From a virus: DNA of 41,048 nucleotides. This document shows, piece after piece, positions 13,236-23,513 of the stretch (its first letter is position 1; each line of letters starts with the position of its first letter). The DNA lies in IMG/VR virus record IMGVR_UViG_3300036985_001383, positions 1 through 41,048 of that record. The stretch is one strand, 5' to 3'. The translations under genes and the position numbers were made by a program. Under the pieces are notes generated by a model. That model saw only the letters and a program-made list of their open reading frames with translations. It made no database searches and had not been told where the DNA came from.

Positions 13236-13268
13236 AAAAACGAAAAAGCCTGTGCGCTAACACAGGCT
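13236..13268 (-). terminator. Rho-independent terminator of the late block
   Basis: Perfect 8-bp stem AGCCTGTG (13247-13254)/CACAGGCT (13261-13268), 6-base loop. On the minus strand it is followed by TTTTTCGTTTTT. It lies about 60 bp beyond the stop of the sulfhydryl oxidase-like gene and would end the very long leftward late transcript. Confidence 0.8.
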
Positions 13269-13328
13269 ACAGTTCGGTGAAGAAACTAATGGAAATATAT
13301 AGTTTATTTTAAAACTTGCAACACTTTT

Positions 13329-13985
13329 TTAAAAATGTTTTTGCATCCACAATTCCTTTGCGTTCTCAACATCCATCGTAGGCTTTCCAATACGCAAGTT
13401 TACTGCATTGTGCAAATCAATTCCCCATTCAAAAAAACGATTCCAATCAGGAGGATTTTCTGAAAACCAATTATCAAGATGTTCTTTGCATGGGCATCCA
13501 TTGAATGGAATGGAGTCACGCCAATCATTAAGCCATCCTGTCATGTTTTTACCCGTCCTGTGTCGAATCCCTAGCAAATGCAATTCAGCCCAGAATCTAG
13601 GCCCATTGATAAGGATTGATGGAACTTCATGGAATGATTTTTCTTCTACCTCGTTACTTACACGTTTAACCCACTCTTTGTGTGCCTCCCAATCAATCGA
13701 CATTGCCTCACAGACGATCTTTTCTACCTCTGTGGCAGTTTGGTTCTGTTTTCGATGCGGAGCCTCTAGATTTGAAATGTCAAACACAGATACCTCATAC
13801 TCATGGATTCCAGCTTTACGGCATAGCCAACCCTCCACCATTTTATGAAGATTAACTAGAAACTCGCCATCTTCATTGCCATACTCTGCTACAGAACATT
13901 TCAACTCGCCATTAGGCAACCATTCCCAGTCGCCAGTAGTCACATACCTCATGGATACTGGATCAACAGACTTTAACGTGATCAT
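13329..13985 (-). CDS. Erv/ALR-like sulfhydryl oxidase with variant CPC centre
   Basis: A 218-residue protein whose C-terminal half resembles the Erv1/ALR flavin sulfhydryl oxidases. It has FWAELHLLG (131-139), then GCPCKEHLDNWFSENPPDW (163-181), then WGIDLHNAVNLRIGKPTMD with the FAD-contacting pattern H192-N193-x-V195-N196 and G-K-P, then ELW. In classical members the redox pair is CxxC three residues before a His; here it is C164-P-C166-x-x-H169, one residue shorter. The N-terminal 130 residues are not recognisable. Such enzymes form disulfides using FAD and oxygen. I start at ATG 13985; an in-frame ATG at 14045 would overlap a small membrane gene. Last gene before the late terminator. Confidence 0.68.
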   Translation of the reverse strand: MITLKSVDPVSMRYVTTGDWEWLPNGELKCSVAEYGNEDGEFLVNLHKMVEGWLCRKAGIHEYEVSVFDISNLEAPHRKQNQTATEVEKIVCEAMSIDWEAHKEWVKRVSNEVEEKSFHEVPSILINGPRFWAELHLLGIRHRTGKNMTGWLNDWRDSIPFNGCPCKEHLDNWFSENPPDWNRFFEWGIDLHNAVNLRIGKPTMDVENAKELWMQKHF

Positions 13986-13989
13986 ACTT

Positions 13990-14082
13990 TTACTCCCACC
14001 AAGTTGCAATGCCAATGCAAATACCACCACCAATAAATGACGCAATTGCCATTATCAAAATACTCCAATCACCTTGACTCAT
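13990..14082 (-). CDS. Tiny membrane protein (30 aa)
   Basis: ATG at 14082, TAA at 13992-13990, 4 bases before the start of the oxidase-like gene. The peptide MSQGDWSILIMAIASFIGGG followed by ICIGIATWWE is one glycine-rich transmembrane helix with Trp at the end. The spacing suggests cotranslation with the downstream gene, perhaps as a membrane partner, but size alone makes this tentative. Confidence 0.45.
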   Translation of the reverse strand: MSQGDWSILIMAIASFIGGGICIGIATWWE

Positions 14083-14097
14083 ATTGAGCGTGTAAGT

Positions 14098-14241
14098 TTA
14101 TTTCTTTTTAGCTTTTTTCTTAGCTTCACGTTGGACGCTATATGCAATCGCAACAGCTTGTTTTACAGACTTACCTGATTTTACTTCTGCTGAAACATTC
14201 CTGTCAAAGCAATTTTGTGAGGCGCATTTTCTTAGTGGCAT
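14098..14241 (-). CDS. Small basic phage protein of the VKQAVAIA type (47 aa)
   Basis: Start at ATG 14241. The 47-residue product MPLRKCASQNCFDRNVSAEV, then KSGKSVKQAVAIAYSVQRE and a Lys-rich tail, resembles a very common small phage/bacterial protein whose mark is the block N-(x)n-G-K-x-x-K-Q-A-V-A-I-A. Its function is not established to my knowledge. It follows the large internal virion protein by one base. The two cysteines may be redox active or bind metal. Confidence 0.68.
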   Translation of the reverse strand: MPLRKCASQNCFDRNVSAEVKSGKSVKQAVAIAYSVQREAKKKAKKK

Positions 14242-14242
14242 A

Positions 14243-17200
14243 TTATAGTTTCGGAAATTCTCCGCTTTTGTTTTGTGTTGTTTCTTGACCTTCTTCTGTA
14301 GGCTCTTCAATACCAAAATCAGTAGCTTCCGCTTGAATTCCAAAGTTCCTTAGCAAGCGTTGAGTTAGTTTAAAGTTTTCTGGAGTAATTGGCTCAGACA
14401 ATATCATTGCTGTTTCTGGATCAAATTGAGCCTTTACTAGAATATCTTTAAAGATTTCACTGACATCTTTCCTTGTGCTTTTTTGGAACTTCCTAATCAA
14501 GTCAAGGCTCTTCCAAGCAACAAACCCTTTAACATTTCCAAATGCAATAGCACCAAGAGAAAGAAGATCATTAATATTGCTGTTTTGAGCTATATCTTTA
14601 TACTTTGCAACATCTGATGCAGAAAAATCTGTTTTTTGTGACATCATATTAAGGAATTCTCTTGTTTTATCAAGTGAGTTTAGTTCCCTAGAATCTTTTC
14701 CAAACAACATCTCAAGTACATCCCTCTTAGGAAAACCCGGCTTAAGTAATTCAGTTGATTTACCAAGGCTTACTTTTAATTCATCATTGAACCGCACTGC
14801 ATCAGTCATTCCAGCTTTTACAGTAGGTTCTGCAGGAAGGTCAACACTACTCTTTAAGTTTTTTCTTGCAGCGTTCTTTAATCCTTCTAATGCTTTTCCT
14901 GTTGGATCTTTTGATGCAGCTTCAATGACTTTTGCCATATCTGCTCTTGATGTATTTGATGCAAAGATTTTTCCAAATATATCTTCAGCATTTCCTCCAA
15001 TAAACTGATTAGCTGGATTTCTTGATGGGATATTTTGTTCCTGAAAATCGGTTAAGATTTTTTGTGCTGTTTTTTCCATTTGGGATTTAAGCAATTTAGC
15101 CGCTTCTATATTTTGCTTATTAACCAATTCAGCACTCTCTCCTTGTTCAATTCTTTTAATTTTTGATAGTTCAAGACTTTCTTCTGCTGTTTTTTTAGCT
15201 TGCTCAAGTCCTTCAAATTCTGAAATAAGATTATTTATTCCTTTTTTTACATTTGATTTACTTCCTTCAAATGCTTTAAATATTCTTGAACCGTTTTTAC
15301 TAATCCATGTTTTTAATGAACCAGATGGATCTCCTTTATTAATAGAATTAAATGCTTGGCTATAAACCCAATCGTCAACAGCATTGAATCCCTTTTCAAC
15401 TAATTCTGGTGACGATGGAACTTTTGGATGTCCCTCGATTGCTTTTCGTAATCTTAACAAATCATCTTCTGTTGCTAATTCTGCACTTGCTGGGATGTAT
15501 TCTTTTAATACCTTTGTTGCGCTTACGCCTTCTTTAAATGCCTCTTCAGATGCTCCAGTATTAAAAATATCAGAATATTCTGAATAAAACTTATTTGCTT
15601 CTTTGATTTGAGGATAAACTTCTTCAAGAAGTGCTAAGTCAGCATCAATTGATTTTTTAATTTCAATAAGTTTTTTTGATTCTTTTTTATTTCCAGTTCT
15701 TATTGCTTTATTAATTTCATCATTTAACTTTTGTCTCCAATCAACAGGCTCCCATAATTCTTTTAATTTTAAATTTCCATCTTCATCTGAAATATTAGCA
15801 TATATGTCTTTAATTATTTTAGGAATATCTTTTGTTCCATTTTCTCCTTCTGGAGTTTTTGCTATTAAATTATCAATTGCTTTTTTGGTATTTGGCTGTT
15901 CAAATGGATCTACTTTTCCTATTTTAGAATATAATTGAGTAGCATATATGCCTCCAGCTTCATTTTGTTTTTCAATAACATTTGAAGCAATTTTACTTGC
16001 TGGATCTTTTGCTTGTGCTCCAGCACTTAACTTATATGATTCAATTCTATTATTAAGTTCTTTTTGTGCATTTTCAAGTGCCTCTTCTGTTGTTAAAACT
16101 CCAGTTTCAGCTAGTTTCTTTTGCTCTGCCAAAATTTGCTTAGATTCATTGATCATCGCCTGACTCTCAATGTCTCCAGATAAAGTTAATGCATCTGAAG
16201 ACTGCTTTGCTACATTTTCAAGTTCATCTAATTTAGACTTAAAAAACATTTCAGCTTCTTCTGGTTTTACTCCAGTTGTTTCAAGACCTTCGCTAACCTT
16301 AGTGCTAATACCTCTAATGTTTTCAACCTTACGATTAGCAACTTCAATAGATGATTTTTCCAATGCTTGTTGCAATGCTAATAATCCAGTTTGACCAGTT
16401 ATTTCACCAGTCATCAATTTAATATCTTTATCAGCTACCTCTCCAGCTCTTTGTAGTGATGCAAAAGCGTCTTGTCTTGATTTTTCATCTGGAAGAAGTG
16501 TTTGATAAACTCCTTGCGCCGACTGCATCGCTTCTTGCTCTAATTGCTGTTTAGTTGGAAAAAATGTTCTCATTCCAGCTCTAGTTCCATACTTCAATGC
16601 AGGGACAGCTCCAGCAGCAGCTAAACCAGCCAAAGCAGATCCAACTGGGCCAGCTCCAGCCTCCTGTGCACCAGATGATGCTCCTCCAGCTAACCCGCCA
16701 ATTACAGCTTGTTCAACAGGCTTCTCCCCCATGAATTTAAAAAACTTAGCTCCAGCTTTTGCTGTTTCTCCAGCTTTTTGAAATCCAGCAGCAGACCCAC
16801 CAGCACTTGATAGCCCCTCTGTTACTGCCTCAGTAATCCTTTCAGCAGCGGTATCTGGTTTTGGTGTTCCAAGAGCATCCAAAAGATGAGTTATTGCTCC
16901 GCGAGAAGTGTAAAAATCTTTTCCAAAATAAGAATTAATTCCTTCAATAGCTAGATCGCCAAGACCAAAAACAATAGGGCCAGCAGCTGCTCCAGCTGCA
17001 ATTCCGGGAGGGCCAGCAATAGTTCCTAAAAGGCCACCAGCGGCAGCTTGAACTCCCGGAACGGTAAGTCCGCGATTAACAGCACCAGTCATTCCTCGCC
17101 ATTCAGTAGCTGGCTCCATGTATTCAAGTGGCTTTGACTTAACTTGAGTCATTCCAGACACGGGTTGCGGAGCTGTTACATCAGCAAGAGGTGGCTTTTC

Positions 17201-17280
17201 TTCAACAGGTTTTTCTGAAGAATCCTTTGCTGATAACTTTTTTTCGTTTTCTATTTCAGACTGGATCTGTTCTTCAAGTG

Positions 17281-17284
<4 letters not shown>
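14243..17284 (-). CDS. Very large internal virion/ejection protein (1013 aa)
   Basis: A 1013-residue, mostly helical protein. Residues 1-50 are charged and Pro-rich. From about 70 to 110 comes a Gly/Ala-rich hydrophobic region (GVQAAAGGLLGTIAGPPGIA, AAGPIVFGLGDLAIEG) and another at about 190-235 (AVIGGLAGGASSG, VGSALAGLAAAGAVPALKY), both possible membrane-inserting segments. The remainder is long Lys/Glu-rich helical sequence. Size, composition and position at the end of the tail operon fit a T7 gp16-like ejection protein that crosses the host envelope with the DNA. I see no transglycosylase catalytic motif. It overlaps the preceding gene as ATGA. Confidence 0.62.
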
Positions 17285-19137
<1,853 letters not shown>

Positions 19138-19139
19138 AA

Positions 19140-19607
19140 TTAAACTCCGCCAAACTTTATACCAGATGTTTGAGGAAGTGAGAATGTATTAGTTGGATTA
19201 TATTGTCCACCAGATGCCATATTTGCTGGTGTTTTTGGCAACATATTTCCACTATATCCCATATTTGCTAAAGCATTTTGTTGTGCGGAATTAACGTCAA
19301 ATCCACCTCCAGTAGCTTGTTGTCCAGCGGCAGAAGAGGCTGCTTTAAATGCAGAAAGTGAATTTGCATCACGGATTGATTGCATTGAATCTTGCATTCC
19401 TAAATCTTGCATTGCCATCTGTTGACCTTGCATTTGCGATTGGTTGCCAGCGGCAACTTGAGAGTTAAGTAATGCTTTCTCTTGAGCAAGAGAACTCTCA
19501 GCGATTTGCTGGTTTTGTTGAACTTGCTGTTGTTTCAAAAACTCAAGCATTGGATTAACTTCTGGCTTAGGTTCTGGTCTTGATTGTTTGCGTCTACTTC
19601 CTCCCAT
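19140..19607 (-). CDS. Gln-rich virion-associated protein (155 aa)
   Basis: A 155-residue protein rich in Gln, Ala, Asn and Met: MGGSRRKQSRPEPKPEVNPM, LEFLKQQQVQQNQQIAESSL, and a C-terminus ending SGIKFGGV. The next gene's product ends in the similar SGLAFGGS, so the two probably share a role or fold at the C-terminus. The MGG start also resembles the 339-residue ejection protein. Likely a small part of the internal virion complex; no enzymatic motif. Confidence 0.6.
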   Translation of the reverse strand: MGGSRRKQSRPEPKPEVNPMLEFLKQQQVQQNQQIAESSLAQEKALLNSQVAAGNQSQMQGQQMAMQDLGMQDSMQSIRDANSLSAFKAASSAAGQQATGGGFDVNSAQQNALANMGYSGNMLPKTPANMASGGQYNPTNTFSLPQTSGIKFGGV

Positions 19608-19651
19608 ATTATATTTCTTTTAAGGTTTGTTTATTTTATTTCTATGTTTGA

Positions 19652-19677
19652 TTTCAGTATTTAATGATTTACTGAAA
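19652..19677 (-). other. Intergenic AT-rich hairpin
   Basis: TTTCAGTA (19652-19659) and TACTGAAA (19670-19677) form a perfect 8-bp stem with a 10-base loop in the 84-bp gap between the 164- and 155-residue genes. There is no T-run directly after it on the minus strand, so it may be a processing or stability element rather than a terminator. Confidence 0.45.
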
Positions 19678-19691
19678 ATAAGTCAAATGCT

Positions 19692-20186
19692 TTATGATCC
19701 ACCAAATGCCAATCCAGAAATTTGAGGCGAAAAATATCTATTTAATGGACGTTGTGTTCCTCCAGATTTTTGGTTTACTAGTGGAGCGGTTTCCATTGTT
19801 TGTTGAGGAGATTGTCCTCCAATTTTAGATGAAGTAAATCCTGAGAAACTCATGTCTGATGTAGGTGGAATATTTTGCTGCATTCCAGTTTGTTGAGGAT
19901 ATGCAGACCCTAACATTGCTGTAGTTTTATTTTGTCCTTGTATTTGAACTTTGTTGTTAGCGGCTTCTTGTGCAATTTTTCTGTTAGCGGCTTCTTGTTC
20001 TTTTATTATTAATGCAATAGCAAGAGCCTGTTCTCTTGATTTTCTTGCTTTTTCTTCAACAAGGGCAGCAGCGTCCTCCCTATTTTTTTTTGCTTTTGCT
20101 TTAGCAGCGGCATCAGCAACAGCTTGTCCACTCTCTTCAGAAGAGCTGTTATTTGAACTTAACCTCCAACCATCAAAGAATCCCAT
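19692..20186 (-). CDS. Virion-associated protein with Ala/Lys-rich coiled coil (164 aa)
   Basis: A 164-residue protein. The N-terminal MGFFDGWRLSSNNSSSEESG resembles small viral membrane-active or anchoring starts. Residues 20-80 are a charged Ala-rich helix (AKAKAKKNREDAAALVEEKA), then Gln/Pro-rich sequence, ending in PQISGLAFGGS. The shared tail with the 155-residue neighbour (SG-x-x-FGG) is the most specific feature. Probably a minor virion protein. Confidence 0.55.
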   Translation of the reverse strand: MGFFDGWRLSSNNSSSEESGQAVADAAAKAKAKKNREDAAALVEEKARKSREQALAIALIIKEQEAANRKIAQEAANNKVQIQGQNKTTAMLGSAYPQQTGMQQNIPPTSDMSFSGFTSSKIGGQSPQQTMETAPLVNQKSGGTQRPLNRYFSPQISGLAFGGS

Positions 20187-20216
20187 AGTTTTTTAGTATT
20201 TAACGCTTAAATAAAA

Positions 20217-20504
20217 TTATGTCAAAAGTTTTTTTCTAGCTTCTTTGCACAAATCACTTCCCGGTTCAAATTTACGGCATGAGTTTGGCCTATCATTATA
20301 TACTTTGCAACACACAGATTCACCAACTTTTCCATCTAATGCAACACATCTATTATTTTCTGTTTTCATTAATGGATAGTCAGTTCTTACCATGTTTGTT
20401 GGTATACTTTTTGCATCTGATCTATCTCTTTTAAAAACAGGCCATGACCATTTAAAAGCACAGCAAGCCCCACATGACTTGCAGTCAAACTCTACTTGTT
20501 CCAT
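20217..20504 (-). CDS. YkgJ-like CxxCxxCC zinc/iron-cluster protein
   Basis: A 95-residue protein with the hallmark of the YkgJ/FliB-type putative metal-chelating family: C8-x2-C11-x2-C14-C15 at the N-terminus, NRCVALDGKVG with C53, then C65-C66, CKVYNDRPNSCRKF with C76, and C86. The pattern C-x2-Y-x2-RP-x2-C-R-x-F is diagnostic of the family. The biochemical role is not settled; the cysteines bind zinc or an Fe-S cluster. The start overlaps the PAPS-reductase-like gene by 13 bases, so the two proteins are probably made together and may act in one redox pathway. Confidence 0.8.
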   Translation of the reverse strand: MEQVEFDCKSCGACCAFKWSWPVFKRDRSDAKSIPTNMVRTDYPLMKTENNRCVALDGKVGESVCCKVYNDRPNSCRKFEPGSDLCKEARKKLLT

Positions 20505-21328
20505 ACAACAGGACGAAATCCTAAGTCTTCGTTTACCAAATCTTCATATGGAGCAAGGTGCGAAATATTTGATATTTTAGCTTTCAATTTTGGACAATCA
20601 ACGTATTTCCCTTCATGTCGATTAACGCAGTTAAAGCAAACAGGATAAAAGTCGGCATTAAGTGATTTATCTTTATTGTTCCCCCAAGTATCCCAACTTT
20701 TTACATATCGAGTTGGATCTGGCTTTACTCCTTCTTCTTCCAAATATTGAAAAATGTCTTTATCAGTCCAATCTCTGAGCGGATAAAGTGACATCGGCGA
20801 ATCGTCAGCATATCGAATATCAACAGCAAGTGGTACATGGCCTTTAATTAAATCTGTATCTGAATATTTTGTTCCAATATATACTGCCCCCCAAGGCCAA
20901 TTAAAAGTCCCTGTAGGGCGTTGTAATAGGTCTGTAACGGCACACAGGTAGTCTTCGCTATCCTTTGGTCGTTCTGTTCCCAAGGAAAGGCATACAGCAG
21001 CTTGTTTTCCCCATTGGTAGTATTTGATAAAGTCAAAACGTAACTCTCCCGTTTCAACGTCTGGGCCATCAGCAATTGAAACCCTATTCGGTGGGTAATC
21101 GTACACTTCCAGCTTCCAATCTTTTATTAGCTTGTCAGAATAAGCATATCGTTCTCGCATTTTTGGTTCACGATATTGAATTACTGGAAGATCAATTCCA
21201 GCTTTGAATTTAATAAGATGAAGCAATGCCGTGGAGTCTTTTCCTCCACTCCACAAAACCACCGCTCTAGGCCATCTTTTATTCCATTCTGTTATTTTAT
21301 TTATTGTTTTATTTATTAGTTGTTCCAT
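20492..21328 (-). CDS. PAPS reductase-family PP-loop protein
   Basis: A 278-residue member of the adenine-nucleotide alpha-hydrolase/PAPS reductase family. The PP-loop SGGKDS is at 27-32, followed by ALLHLIKF and VIQYREP; the later motif LYPLRDWTDKDIFQYLEEEG at 181-200 is typical of sulfate-reduction and sulfur-transfer enzymes of this fold. A C-terminal cysteine set C231-x2-C234-x10-C245 with H238 suggests a metal or Fe-S site. Family members activate or reduce sulfur on nucleotides (PAPS reductase, TtcA-like thiolation, DndC). Which reaction occurs here is unknown. It sits between ejection-protein genes and its ATG directly abuts the preceding stop. Confidence 0.82.
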   Translation of the reverse strand: MEQLINKTINKITEWNKRWPRAVVLWSGGKDSTALLHLIKFKAGIDLPVIQYREPKMRERYAYSDKLIKDWKLEVYDYPPNRVSIADGPDVETGELRFDFIKYYQWGKQAAVCLSLGTERPKDSEDYLCAVTDLLQRPTGTFNWPWGAVYIGTKYSDTDLIKGHVPLAVDIRYADDSPMSLYPLRDWTDKDIFQYLEEEGVKPDPTRYVKSWDTWGNNKDKSLNADFYPVCFNCVNRHEGKYVDCPKLKAKISNISHLAPYEDLVNEDLGFRPVVWNK

Positions 21329-22096
21329 TTATATAATAATTGCAGCACCAATCGCCGCACCAGCAACCGCACCACCAGTGCTAATCATAGCTCCTCTACT
21401 TGCATTTTCACCCTGCGCCTTATCTTGCGCTCCTTTTAATAGTGCTTGTTCGTAGTTGGATTGATTCTGCTTGTCAACAGCATTTATTCTTTGCAGCTGC
21501 CCAAGATTACTATTAATCCAATCAGTTGTAGATTGATTTAATTGTTGTGCTCCCTGCATTACATTACCTTGATATTGCTGCATGGATTGCAGATTCTGAG
21601 CTTTTGCAGCTTGTTCTGCGGCAATAATAGATGCTGGATCAAGACCCCCAATAGGAGCTGGAGTTTGCGACAAATACCCTTGTTGGATTTGCAAGTTCTG
21701 CAATTTAGCTTGTCGTCCCTCTTGTGTTGATTGGTCGTAAATAGCTGAACGTCCAATAAGACTATCACTTCCTAGTCCACTTTTAATAGCCCATTGATCC
21801 ATCCACTTTTTACTTGCATCAAGATTTGTGGCTTCTGCAACACGATATCCCAACCCTTCTCGCATTTTAGCCAACTCTGGATTAAGTAATCGTTCAAATT
21901 CTTTAGACCTTTGGATGTTGTCCATTCCAAACTCAGATGCTTCCTTAGATGTTCTTGCGGCATCAAAAGACTGCATTGCTGGAGCCTGTGAAGAATAGGA
22001 GCGAAGTAAATTAGCTTGATTTTGCAAGGCACTCATTTGCCCTTGCGATTGAAGCATCAATCCCTGTAAACTTAATGTTGGATCTGGTCGTTTCAT
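21329..22096 (-). CDS. Gln-rich internal virion protein, gp14-like (255 aa)
   Basis: A 255-residue protein rich in Gln, Ala and Ser, paralogous to the 339-residue product of the next gene upstream. Shared landmarks are S-KEFE-x-x-x-PE, DQWAIKSGLGSDSLIGRSAIYDQS versus NQWTGRQGL...SSIGRAAMYDS, and APIGGLDPASIIAAEQAAKAQNLQSM versus APVGGIDPASSISAQQAAQARNLQSM. It ends in a Gly/Ala/Ile hydrophobic segment (TGGAVAGAAIGAAIII), a likely membrane insert. Position after the tail nozzle matches the T7 gp14 ejection protein that forms the outer-membrane pore; the assignment rests on order and composition. Confidence 0.62.
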   Translation of the reverse strand: MKRPDPTLSLQGLMLQSQGQMSALQNQANLLRSYSSQAPAMQSFDAARTSKEASEFGMDNIQRSKEFERLLNPELAKMREGLGYRVAEATNLDASKKWMDQWAIKSGLGSDSLIGRSAIYDQSTQEGRQAKLQNLQIQQGYLSQTPAPIGGLDPASIIAAEQAAKAQNLQSMQQYQGNVMQGAQQLNQSTTDWINSNLGQLQRINAVDKQNQSNYEQALLKGAQDKAQGENASRGAMISTGGAVAGAAIGAAIII

Positions 22097-22099
22097 AAA

Positions 22100-23119
22100 T
22101 TATGAGCGATATAATCCACTTGGATTATAATAATATCCACCTTGTTTTCCAATTCCCATAAATCCACCTAATCCAGTTGAACTTTGTTGAGACAATTGAT
22201 TTGGGGCTACACCATAGGCGTTTGCTCCAGCTAATTTTGAACCATAAAAGCCAGATGAATTTAACCCTCCACCAGCAGCAGAACCTCCAGCACCATATGC
22301 AGAACCTATGCCACCAGCCGCACCTTGAATAATACTACCGCCAGCTTGCAAATATGCTGAATTCATAGCGTTTCTTCCAGCTTCATTTTGAGCTTGATTT
22401 TGCATCATTGCATTAGTGTAATTCTGCTTATCTTGAGCTGCTGTTTCTTGCAAGTTTTGGAAATTAACTCCCATTTGCGCCATTTGATCAGCTGTAGATT
22501 GATTATATGCACCAACATTACCATACATGGAATTTTTCCAATTCTGCATTGATTGTAAATTCCTTGCTTGTGCAGCTTGTTGTGCAGAAATAGATGAAGC
22601 TGGATCAATTCCTCCTACTGGAGCTTGCGTTTGCTGTAACAACTGTTGTTGTAAGGCTAGATTCTGTTGCTCATAGTTTTGCCTTGCTTTTAGTGCTGAA
22701 TCATACATTGCAGCTCTTCCAATACTTGAGTCTTGCAATCCTGTTTCAAGTCCTTGAATAAGACCTTGCCTTCCAGTCCATTGATTTATATATTGATTAG
22801 CTCCTTGTGGAGATGTTAGCAAGGCAAGTTCTCTTGCTTGCGCTTCCCGAATTGCAGCAGCTTCTGGAGATGCTTGCATCTCAAGCTCTTTGGCTTTTTG
22901 AGCGTTTGCCATCCCAATTTCAGCTAGCCGTTTAGATTGTTTTAGTGGATCATAAAACTGTTGTTCTGGAGGCATTTCAGACGCAGCTTTCATCAGCGCA
23001 GCTTGTTGCGCTTGCTGTTGCATCTGAGCTTGCTGCATAGCCATAAGTATAGCTATGTCATTAGATGAATCAGGTCTGCTGATATATTTTCTTGCGTTGA
23101 CTGTTTTTGCTCCACCCAT
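22100..23119 (-). CDS. Gln-rich internal virion protein, paralogue of the 255-aa protein (339 aa)
   Basis: A 339-residue protein starting MGGAKTVNARKYISRPDSSN, then long Gln/Ala-rich helices (MQQAQMQQQAQQAALMKAAS), the segment shared with the 255-residue paralogue (about 95-245), and a Gly/Ala/Ser-rich hydrophobic C-terminal region (about 255-300). The extra C-terminal tail ends in QGGYYYNPSGLYRS. With its paralogue it is probably a membrane-active ejection protein packed in the head. The two copies are adjacent, so they arose by tandem duplication. Confidence 0.62.
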   Translation of the reverse strand: MGGAKTVNARKYISRPDSSNDIAILMAMQQAQMQQQAQQAALMKAASEMPPEQQFYDPLKQSKRLAEIGMANAQKAKELEMQASPEAAAIREAQARELALLTSPQGANQYINQWTGRQGLIQGLETGLQDSSIGRAAMYDSALKARQNYEQQNLALQQQLLQQTQAPVGGIDPASSISAQQAAQARNLQSMQNWKNSMYGNVGAYNQSTADQMAQMGVNFQNLQETAAQDKQNYTNAMMQNQAQNEAGRNAMNSAYLQAGGSIIQGAAGGIGSAYGAGGSAAGGGLNSSGFYGSKLAGANAYGVAPNQLSQQSSTGLGGFMGIGKQGGYYYNPSGLYRS

Positions 23120-23121
23120 AG

Positions 23122-23508
23122 TTAAAAATTAGTCATAGAGTAAACTTCTCTATCCATTTTAGTCAAACCTAATTTTAACATAACATCATTAGTAAAACTA
23201 GGTCTATCATTAATTAAAGGAACTCCGATATATCCGGGAGATCCAGAAAGTTGAGTGTGCGCCCTCCAATCACTCATTACTTGAATGATATCTTGTGGGC
23301 GCGTGTGTTTCGGGTGAAATGCTGGATAAACTGTTGGTAGATAAACGTGGTCAGAGTATCCAAATAGTTTTCCATTAGAATAATGAGCATATACATTAAC
23401 ATTTGGATGTTCTATAATTTGATGATTAAACTCATTTGCAAAATCAATTAATTCTAAGAATTCGTTAGTCCCAGAACGAACAAGTTTGTAGTCTATTTTT
23501 GGTTTCAT
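23122..23508 (-). CDS. GNAT-fold-like virion protein, gp13 position (128 aa)
   Basis: A 128-residue protein starting after AAATTAATAAAT. The pattern LELIDFANEFNHQIIEHPNV, NGKLFGYSDHVYLPTVYPAFHPKHTRPQDIIQ (split across two strands and a helix) and LINDRPSFTNDVMLKLGLTK resembles a GNAT acetyltransferase fold with a glycine-containing segment GSPGYIGVPL. T7-like phages carry a small protein (gp13) at the same position, between tail nozzle and gp14. Whether it acetylates anything is unknown; a structural role is equally likely. Confidence 0.5.
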   Translation of the reverse strand: MKPKIDYKLVRSGTNEFLELIDFANEFNHQIIEHPNVNVYAHYSNGKLFGYSDHVYLPTVYPAFHPKHTRPQDIIQVMSDWRAHTQLSGSPGYIGVPLINDRPSFTNDVMLKLGLTKMDREVYSMTNF

Positions 23509-23513
23509 ATTTA

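Noticed and set aside
20492-21328. DndC of a DNA phosphorothioation system
   Set aside because: The PP-loop motif would fit, but no DndA, B, D or E partner is present in the window; kept as PAPS-reductase family with unknown substrate.
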